Source: Cryomorphaceae bacterium (GTDB lineage: Bacteria; Bacteroidota; Bacteroidia; Flavobacteriales_G; Salibacteraceae). Taken from it: 21,378 bases of DNA. Shown in pieces: positions 16,061 to 21,378 of this stretch (the first letter of the stretch is position 1; each line of letters opens with the position of its first letter). Where the stretch lies: assembly GCA_003564735.1 (NCBI GenBank), contig PXEK01000402.1, positions 1 to 21,378 on the forward strand, read 5' to 3'. The position numbers were made by a program, and so were the translations under genes. The notes below the pieces were generated by a model that worked only from the letters and a program-made list of their open reading frames with translations, was not told the DNA's origin and searched no databases.

Positions 16061-17245
16061 ATGAATATTTTACAAATCTGTCACAAGCCCCCCTACCCCG
16101 ATACCGACGGCGGCACTATGGCTTCTTACAGTATTTTGCGCGGACTACGAGAGTTGGGGCATAACGTTAGTGTATTCGCCCTCACCACCCCTAAGCATCC
16201 TAAAAAAGAGGTTGGTGATCCCATATTGAACAACATTGACATACACTATGCGCACGTCAATACCCAAGTGCGACCGCTAAAAGCCCTGCGCGGCCTATTC
16301 GAAAAACACTCTTATCACATCAGTAGATTTTACAAGGAGGAAGCCGCCGCCAAACTAAAGCTCTTTCTCGAAAAAAACACCTTTGACCTCATCATATTTG
16401 AATCGCTTTTTACTGCGGTTTATTTACCTTTGGTCAGAACCAAAACCAATGCACCGTGCATCTACAGAGAGCACAACATCGAATCGGCTTTATGGAAACA
16501 ACGAGAGCAAAAAGCACCGCTCCCCGCATCACTCGTTTTAAAAAATTTCAACAAAAAACTCAACCGATTCGAGTTTGATATCGTAAACGAATTTGACGGT
16601 ATTGCTTGTATTTCGAAGAGTGATGCCCAAACGTTGGCTTCAAAAGGCCTTACTAAACCTGTAAAGTATATCCCGTTTTCTTACACGAATCGCGCCGCAG
16701 CCACCGAGAATCACGCCCCGCCAAATCCCGATAAAATCGGATTTATAGGTGCATTAAACTGGGAGCCAAACATTGAAGGTTTGAGCGTTTTTATAAGGGA
16801 GGTTTGGCCTATGGTTCATAAAAAACACCCGAAGCTCAAATTTCATATTGCCGGAAGAGGGAAAAACACAAAATTGGAAAAACTAAGTTCGAACAGTATC
16901 ACCTTTGAAGGGGAAGTCGCCTCAGCTCCACAGTTTATGAGGAGCTGCACTGTTTTAGTAGTACCCCTTTATGAAAGCAGCGGCGTGAGGGTAAAACTCA
17001 TTGAGGCCTCAGCGCTTGCCGTACCCGTAATCACCACTCCGGCCGGAATAAAAGGTTTGGAAATGCCCGCCGACGGAATTGCGGTTTGTGAGTCAGCACG
17101 GGAGTTCGCCTACCAAATTTCAAAAATGATTGAAAATCCGCACTACGCTCAAAAGCGTGGCGAAAAAGCGAAGAAATATATCGCCGAGTACCTCTATCCC
17201 GCACAAACCGCGCAACAGCTTATTGAATTTGTAAAAGGTCTGTAA
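16061..17245 (+). CDS. GT-B glycosyltransferase (GT4-like)
   Basis: A 394-residue cytosolic glycosyltransferase with two Rossmann domains. The N-terminal one begins MNILQICHKPPYPDTDGGTMASYSILRGLRELGH, where the PxxGG loop is typical of GT4 enzymes; YREHNIESALW follows. The C-terminal nucleotide-sugar domain starts at IGFIGALNWEPNIEG and includes FHIAGRGKN and VVPLYESSGVRVKLIEASALAVPVITT, with the E-x9-E carboxylates that contact the donor sugar. The frame includes a GTG at 16058 directly before the ATG at 16061; the ATG is chosen. It lies 4 nt after the LptF/G-type gene, which is suggestive of a role in LPS or another surface glycan, though donor and acceptor are unknown. Confidence 0.9.
   Translation: MNILQICHKPPYPDTDGGTMASYSILRGLRELGHNVSVFALTTPKHPKKEVGDPILNNIDIHYAHVNTQVRPLKALRGLFEKHSYHISRFYKEEAAAKLKLFLEKNTFDLIIFESLFTAVYLPLVRTKTNAPCIYREHNIESALWKQREQKAPLPASLVLKNFNKKLNRFEFDIVNEFDGIACISKSDAQTLASKGLTKPVKYIPFSYTNRAAATENHAPPNPDKIGFIGALNWEPNIEGLSVFIREVWPMVHKKHPKLKFHIAGRGKNTKLEKLSSNSITFEGEVASAPQFMRSCTVLVVPLYESSGVRVKLIEASALAVPVITTPAGIKGLEMPADGIAVCESAREFAYQISKMIENPHYAQKRGEKAKKYIAEYLYPAQTAQQLIEFVKGL
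16430..16441 (-). repeat. dispersed 12-mer, copy e (GGTTCTGACCAA)
   Basis: An exact minus-strand copy inside the GT-B gene. The coding strand therefore carries the complement, which encodes L-V-R-T. Antisense placement argues against an mRNA-level function for the motif. Confidence 0.7.
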
Positions 17246-17260
17246 CCCCAAAAGACCTTT
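17234..17260 (+). terminator. Possible weak terminator hairpin over the GT-B stop codon
   Basis: AAAGGTCT (17234-17241) and AGACCTTT (17253-17260) form an 8-bp stem with an 11-nt loop that contains the TAA stop. Only three T follow before C, so termination would be weak. The next gene has its own promoter box. Confidence 0.4.
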
Positions 17261-17330
17261 CACTTAACTACAGCATTAAAAGAGCGAGCAATTCAACATG
17301 AACAAACCTACCGTTACGCGTTTTATTATC

Positions 17331-17338
17331 TACTTTTG
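17331..17338 (+). promoter_or_regulatory. -7 promoter box (TACTTTTG) of the spoIIM-type operon
   Basis: TACTTTTG matches TAnnTTTG and ends 11 nt before the ATG at 17350, so the leader would be only about 5 nt. A GTTA at 17313-17316 is the nearest -33-like element. Confidence 0.6.
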
Positions 17339-17349
17339 GTATTTGAAAC

Positions 17350-19149
17350 ATGCGGGAAAAAGAATTCATAAAAAACAACGGCTCCAAGTGGCGCGAATTT
17401 GAAAATGAAGTGAATAAACGCAAGAGTGACCCTGAAAAACTCAGTAAACTCTACGTTCAAATTACCGATAACCTCTCATTTGCGCGCACCAACTTCAACA
17501 ACCGCACCGTGAGGTTTTACCTCAACACCCTTAGCCAAAACCTATACTTGACCGTACATAAAAACCGACTTCCCGAAAAAAAGAACGTTCAAAACTTTTG
17601 GATGGAAGAACTTCCCGCCACACTTTACCACACTCGAAAACAACTCCTCACCTCCCTCATCGTATTTCTTATCGCCGTCCTTATTGGCGTTTTTTCTACC
17701 CATCAAGACCCCGACTTTGCACGCGCCATATTGGGCAACAACTACATCAATAACACACTGGCTAACATTGAAAAAGGAGACCCCGGCGCGGTGTATAAAG
17801 ACCCTGACGCCTTAGTTATGTTCTTGCAAATTACCGCCAACAACATATACGTTTCGTTTCTGGTTTTTGTACTGGGCATCTTGGCGGGATTGGGAACCGT
17901 GGGACTCCTCATTTCAAACGGCGTTATGTTGGGTACTTTTCAATACTTCTTTTTCACCCAAGGCGTTGGTTTTGAATCGGCATTAATTATTTGGCAACAC
18001 GGCACCATAGAAATAGCAAGCATCGTTATTGCGGGAGGAGCCGGTATTGTATTGGGTCAAGGCTTTATTTTTCCCGGTTCATACACTCGGGCACAATCGC
18101 TGAAAAACAGCGCACAAAAGGGACTCAAAATCATGTTGGGGCTCGTGCCCATGTTTGTTTTGGCCGGACTCATAGAAAGCTTCGTTACGCGCCAAACCGA
18201 ATTGCACGTCATCATACGCTTGGGCGTAATCATACTTTCTGCGGTACTCATCATCGGCTACTACGTGGTAAAACCCCTTACCCTGCCCAAAGCTACGCTC
18301 GAAAAATACCGGTTTACCGGCGTTAAAAAGCAATACCCCGCACAACCGGTCAACCTTGAAACAGACAAAACGCAATCGCAACTCCTCAAGGAAACCTTTA
18401 GCCTTACCACCTCCGTTATTTCCCGACAAATACTGCCCTTTTTACTCATAGCCGCGGCCGGTGCGGGAATAATAATCGCCTTTTCGCCGGAGGTTTACAC
18501 CCATTTGGGGCAATCGGTAATATACAGTTTGCACGGACTCAACCTCTTTTTAAACTTTGCCGAAATGCCGCAACACTTTACGTTATTCACACTCACTACG
18601 GCCACCGCCGCTTTTTTCACCGCAAGAGCCGTGCAATCCAAATTAAAAGTCAACTACACCCTAAAACCCAAAAGCTATATTTTAGCCTACCTGATTACCG
18701 CTCTTTTTGCCTGCATATTTTTTATTTCGGGACAGCTGCAATTTATATTGGCCGTTTTACTTACTCCGTTGTTTTTCCACGCCCTTAACCTACTGTTTTT
18801 AAATCGATTCACAACCAAAGAATTACTCATGCCCGTCAAAAAGCCCTGGTTTATATTCGGCAGTTATCTCGGTCTCGCACTTTTATCACTGGGAATATTG
18901 ATTTTATTGAACCAACCCATCGTCGGACTCTACGCCGGTCAAGTGCTAAAAATCATTCCCGTTGAAGAGGAAACCGCCGCACAAATTGGGGAGTTTCTCC
19001 TGTTTTTCGTACAGCAATTTACCTTCACCATACTCAGCGCACTTTTCACCACCTACGCCTTTTTAGCCTATCATCACCAATGGGAAGCCCACACCGCCTC
19101 GGCCCTCATCAAAAAACTACAAAGCGTAAAATACCAATCACAAACATGA
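17350..19149 (+). CDS. SpoIIM-type (DUF95) membrane protein fused to a second membrane domain
   Basis: A 599-residue polytopic membrane protein. Residues 1-~325 match the Bacteroidota stage II sporulation protein M family: start MREKEFIKNNGSKWREFE, hydrophobic segment near 98-116, then the conserved NNIYVSFLVFVLGILAGLGT, QGVGFESALIIWQHGTIEI and GFIFPGSYTRAQSLKNSAQKG. The organism need not sporulate; the name is historical. Such proteins are usually about 320 residues. Here the frame continues through KTQSQLLKETFSLTTSVISR into a further ~270 residues with about six membrane segments (from about 350 to 575) that I recognise only loosely, as similar to a separate membrane protein often found in this cluster in flavobacteria. 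No stop or frame break separates the halves. It heads an operon with DUF4129 and DUF4350 genes (ATGA overlap at the end). Function unknown. Confidence 0.85.
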   Translation: MREKEFIKNNGSKWREFENEVNKRKSDPEKLSKLYVQITDNLSFARTNFNNRTVRFYLNTLSQNLYLTVHKNRLPEKKNVQNFWMEELPATLYHTRKQLLTSLIVFLIAVLIGVFSTHQDPDFARAILGNNYINNTLANIEKGDPGAVYKDPDALVMFLQITANNIYVSFLVFVLGILAGLGTVGLLISNGVMLGTFQYFFFTQGVGFESALIIWQHGTIEIASIVIAGGAGIVLGQGFIFPGSYTRAQSLKNSAQKGLKIMLGLVPMFVLAGLIESFVTRQTELHVIIRLGVIILSAVLIIGYYVVKPLTLPKATLEKYRFTGVKKQYPAQPVNLETDKTQSQLLKETFSLTTSVISRQILPFLLIAAAGAGIIIAFSPEVYTHLGQSVIYSLHGLNLFLNFAEMPQHFTLFTLTTATAAFFTARAVQSKLKVNYTLKPKSYILAYLITALFACIFFISGQLQFILAVLLTPLFFHALNLLFLNRFTTKELLMPVKKPWFIFGSYLGLALLSLGILILLNQPIVGLYAGQVLKIIPVEEETAAQIGEFLLFFVQQFTFTILSALFTTYAFLAYHHQWEAHTASALIKKLQSVKYQSQT

Positions 19150-19802
19150 GATTACGCATCCATTTACTTATGCTCCTTTCGCTGTTTTTGGTCAGAGCCG
19201 AACCCAATGCTCAGCCCTTATCTCCCGAAGAGTGGGAAAAAATAACCCGTGATTTAGATTATACCGAGGAGAAAGAAGAAATAGAATACAGTACCGAAGG
19301 TTGGGAACAAGACCACTCGTCAAGCGCCTTCTCTGAATTTTTAAATCAATTCTTAACCGTTCTTCCGTATATTGTTCTTACCCTGTTGGCCGGATTTATC
19401 GTTTACTTCATCATCTCGAAATACCGAGGGCCGGAGAAAAAATTGGAAAAAATCAAATCTGAAATTTCAACCGCCGAAGAAAATATTGAAGAGGCCGATT
19501 TAATTAAACTCCTCCAAAAAGCGAATAAAACCGGAGATTACCGACTCATATTGCGAATTTACTACTTGATGATTCTCAAATCACTAACACTTGAAAAGCA
19601 TATACGATACGCCCCTAAAAAAACAAACCGAGATTATTTGTACGAAATAAAAAACAGTGAAATCAAATCCCGCTTTAGTTCCATTACCATGGACTTTGAC
19701 CGATTGTGGTACGGAAAATCTCGCCTAAACGAAACCGAATTTGAAAAACAAAAAAGTCGTTCCATCAAGCTCTTAAGCGAGCTAAAAAATAATCCCGAAT
19801 GA
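19146..19802 (+). CDS. DUF4129 domain protein with signal peptide and one membrane segment
   Basis: A 218-residue membrane-anchored protein. Start ATG 19146 overlaps the previous stop as ATGA and yields a proper signal sequence (MRLRIHLLMLLSLFL, then VRAEPNAQ); the longer frame from 19080 lacks this and lies within the upstream gene. A charged extracytoplasmic stretch is followed by a membrane segment (LPYIVLTLLAGFIVYFII, about 73-91) and a C-terminal cytosolic helical DUF4129-like domain (ADLIKLLQKANKTGDYRLIL, RIYYLMILKSLTLEKHI, TNRDYLYEI, RLWYGKSRLNETEFE). This family accompanies SpoIIM-like, DUF4350 and often MoxR/DUF58 genes in Bacteroidota; its molecular role is not known. Copy f of the dispersed motif falls in the signal-peptide coding region. 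Confidence 0.85.
   Translation: MRLRIHLLMLLSLFLVRAEPNAQPLSPEEWEKITRDLDYTEEKEEIEYSTEGWEQDHSSSAFSEFLNQFLTVLPYIVLTLLAGFIVYFIISKYRGPEKKLEKIKSEISTAEENIEEADLIKLLQKANKTGDYRLILRIYYLMILKSLTLEKHIRYAPKKTNRDYLYEIKNSEIKSRFSSITMDFDRLWYGKSRLNETEFEKQKSRSIKLLSELKNNPE
19188..19199 (-). repeat. dispersed 12-mer, copy f (GGCTCTGACCAA)
   Basis: A minus-strand copy with C at position 3. It lies in the signal-peptide region of the DUF4129 gene, where the coding strand gives L-V-R-A and introduces an Arg near the cleavage site. Confidence 0.6.
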
Positions 19803-21040
19803 AAAGAGTCGGCACATATTTGATTTTGGGTTTCATCGGTTTGTTGACACTAACAGCGGGCTGCAAAAAAGCGTACAATTGGAACATTACTCTTCGTGAG
19901 GAGGGCAAACAACCCTACGATTTATACGTTTTCACCCAATTACTCAAAAATGCTGTCGGCTCTGACCAATATTATAATCCCGAATACGATTTACTCAACA
20001 CATTAGATCAAGTTCCCGCCAAAACCTTATACATATCAGCCGGTTTTTGGCAATCTTATTCGCCCGAAGAAATGAGCAGATTAAGGGAATTTGTAAACCG
20101 GGGCGGCTCCGTATTGGTGGTTTCAGGCGCGTTTCAACAAGTGCTTGCCGATTCCCTGTGCGATTTGAACCTTTTGGGACGACTACCCGCCGATTCCGTA
20201 CCACCGCAATCATTGCGCTTGAGTAGCTTTAACGATTCCATACCCATTCTGAAACATACCGGCAGCGGTAAAGCAAGCGAGATGTATTACAAAGTTCAAA
20301 ATCGCATTTCACCGGTGAATTGGGAGTATTATTCCGATTCAGTAATGCAAGCGGCAAAAGCGCGCAAACGACTGCTTCTAAACAATACATATCCGATTGC
20401 CATTGAAATGCCTTCGTGGAAAGGTAAAGTGATTTTTATGTCTGAAGCCTTGCCGCTCACCAATTACCACATGAAAAATGAAGACAACTTTGAGGTAATC
20501 AACAGTTTGATGGACGATTTTGATTTTGAAGCCGTGATTTTTGATAGAAGTCGGCGTTTTCAAAATATGCAACAGAGCGACTTTGACCAAAGTCCGCTCT
20601 TTTACTTCTTTAAATTCAAGGGATTCCGATTCGCCTGGCTCACCTTGTTGGCATTGGTACTGCTCTATTTGCTTTTCAACTATAAGCGGCGCACACGAGT
20701 TATGCAATTGATGCCGGACAAATCGAATAAAAGTTTGATGTACGTAGAAACCATTTCCTTAATGTACTATAAGAACAGAGCACATTTGGCGATAGCCAAA
20801 ATAGCCGCCAAAATATTTTTGTTTGACGTGCGGCGCAAGTACCGCATCAACACGTCAAAGCTCGACGACGATTTTGTGGAATTGCTCGCGGAAAAAACAA
20901 ACCTGCCCTACAAAAGCGCCAAGTTAATGCGAGATAAAATACACGCGCTCAAGGGTATTAACCAATTGTCAGAAGAAGGTTTCCTGAGCTTTTTCCAATT
21001 GCTGAATAGGTTCAAAAAAGTAATTCATGCGAACGGGTAG
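19799..21040 (+). CDS. DUF4350 domain protein
   Basis: A 413-residue envelope protein. The ATG at 19799 overlaps the previous stop as ATGA. Residues 4-22 are hydrophobic and end LTAGC-KK; this resembles a lipobox but has Thr at -3, so it is either a lipoprotein signal or a membrane anchor. The extracytoplasmic part (YDLYVFTQLLKNAV, TLYISAGFWQSYSPEEMSRLREFVNRGGSVLVVSG) has the Rossmann/GATase-like DUF4350 fold, followed by a membrane segment near 280-297 (FAWLTLLALVLLYLLFNY) and a cytosolic helical tail (LMYVETISLMYYKNRAHLAI to FFQLLNRFKK). Family partners in this cluster are often MoxR ATPase and DUF58 genes; none follows within the window. Copy g of the dispersed motif encodes GSDQ at residues 54-57. 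Function unknown. Confidence 0.87.
   Translation: MKRVGTYLILGFIGLLTLTAGCKKAYNWNITLREEGKQPYDLYVFTQLLKNAVGSDQYYNPEYDLLNTLDQVPAKTLYISAGFWQSYSPEEMSRLREFVNRGGSVLVVSGAFQQVLADSLCDLNLLGRLPADSVPPQSLRLSSFNDSIPILKHTGSGKASEMYYKVQNRISPVNWEYYSDSVMQAAKARKRLLLNNTYPIAIEMPSWKGKVIFMSEALPLTNYHMKNEDNFEVINSLMDDFDFEAVIFDRSRRFQNMQQSDFDQSPLFYFFKFKGFRFAWLTLLALVLLYLLFNYKRRTRVMQLMPDKSNKSLMYVETISLMYYKNRAHLAIAKIAAKIFLFDVRRKYRINTSKLDDDFVELLAEKTNLPYKSAKLMRDKIHALKGINQLSEEGFLSFFQLLNRFKKVIHANG
19958..19969 (+). repeat. dispersed 12-mer, copy g (GGCTCTGACCAA)
   Basis: A plus-strand copy with C at position 3, within the DUF4350 gene. It encodes the same GSDQ as copy b in an unrelated protein. Together with copy f it forms a back-to-back pair 759 nt apart. 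Confidence 0.6.
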
Positions 21041-21378
21041 AAAAAGAATTGTTGGTTTTCATTCCACTCGCAGTAACAAATTCACCTTTTTACTTTGCGA
21101 AGATTCACGTAACCACAGCACAGGTTATATTTTCGCCCCGTATATTTTAAGCCTATTTTGTCCCTAACGGGAAATGAGCTACCGTGAATAGGAAATCGGG
21201 GTCCAACCTCGGATGTGATTTCCGGCCGGAGGCCGGGATAGAAACGACGTAGCGGTTGTTACCGAGCCCTGACGAAGTACACTACGCCGAACGGCGTAAA
21301 GCGTAAAGCGTGAAGCGAAAAGCGAACGGCGTTCACTCGGTAATCGCCGCATACATTAAGTCATTATTGCATTTTCAC
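21041..21378. other. Gene-free GC-rich structured element (candidate ncRNA or REP-like repeat)
   Basis: No ORF of note. The left ~100 nt is ordinary A/T-rich spacer; from 21150 to 21350 the base composition shifts to G+C-rich and is full of inverted repeats: CCTATT 21152-21157 with AATAGG 21187-21192; TCCC/GGGA at 21161-21172; GGAAATC 21191-21197 with GATTTCC 21217-21223; CCGGCC 21222-21227 with GGCCGG 21231-21236; CGTAG 21248-21252 with CTACG 21282-21286; TTACCGAG 21259-21266 with CTCGGTAA 21336-21343. The last two cross, as in a pseudoknot or alternative folds. I see no match to tmRNA, RNase P, SRP or tRNA signatures. The CCCTAACGGG hairpin suggests a dispersed REP-type element as the main alternative. 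Strand undetermined. Confidence 0.45.
21291..21332. repeat. 7-bp tandem repeat array, six units
   Basis: Six consecutive heptamers in perfect register: ACGGCGT, AAAGCGT, AAAGCGT, GAAGCGA, AAAGCGA, ACGGCGT. The first and last are identical, bracketing four AAAGCGT-like units. It lies inside the loop closed by TTACCGAG/CTCGGTAA of the structured element. Confidence 0.7.

Noticed and set aside
21150..21345. tmRNA, RNase P RNA, SRP RNA or CRISPR at the right end
   Set aside because: No tRNA-like ends, no RNase P or SRP core motifs, and the repeats are adjacent heptamers without spacers.

Overview
The window looks like ordinary chromosome from a Bacteroidota bacterium, most likely order Flavobacteriales (about 40-45% G+C by eye). 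The evidence is: several TAnnTTTG -7 promoter boxes, a general lack of Shine-Dalgarno sequences, and typical gene families. These include a LysM/PBP1 fusion, a DUF2805 protein, an RRM-type RNA-binding protein, YjgP/YjgQ permease and a SpoIIM-DUF4129-DUF4350 cluster. I see no phage, IS element, CRISPR array, tRNA or rRNA.

Layout. 1-953 (+): 3' end of murB and a small DUF2805 gene. 998-4419 (-): guaA followed by a secreted LysM/periplasmic-binding-like protein with a 4-nt ATGA overlap. 4650-4982 (+): small TPR protein. 5087-5887 (-): Hsp15-like S4 protein and a small secreted protein of unknown function, separated by a terminator hairpin. 6023-10522 (+): a 979-aa FAD/Fe-S oxidoreductase and a GNAT-nitrilase fusion, probably co-transcribed. 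10699-12341 (-): RRM protein with a roughly 100-nt leader, then a GT2 glycosyltransferase. 12504-14315 (+): typA/bipA with a strong terminator. 14617-17245 (+): LptF/G-type permease and a GT-B glycosyltransferase. 17350-21040 (+): spoIIM fused to a second membrane domain, then DUF4129 and DUF4350 genes, linked by ATGA overlaps. 21041-21378: a gene-free, GC-rich, highly structured stretch.

Most genes are housekeeping: cell wall (MurB, LysM protein), GMP synthesis (GuaA), translation and RNA (TypA, RRM, Hsp15-like), LPS export (LptF/G) and surface glycosylation. The -7 boxes help choose starts. For guaA and lptF/G the longest open frame begins inside the promoter box, so the real starts are downstream. 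Two genes (FAD oxidoreductase, spoIIM) have boxes so close to the ATG that leaderless or near-leaderless mRNAs are likely.

Two things stand out. First, a dispersed 12-mer, GGYTCTGACCAA: four exact GGTTCTGACCAA copies, two with C at position 3 and one with T at position 10, on both strands, inside unrelated genes in different reading frames and between genes. This is far above chance and resembles a DNA-level signal such as an uptake, recombination or protein-binding site. Second, the GC-rich element at the right end has several nested and crossing inverted repeats plus an in-register 7-bp tandem array.
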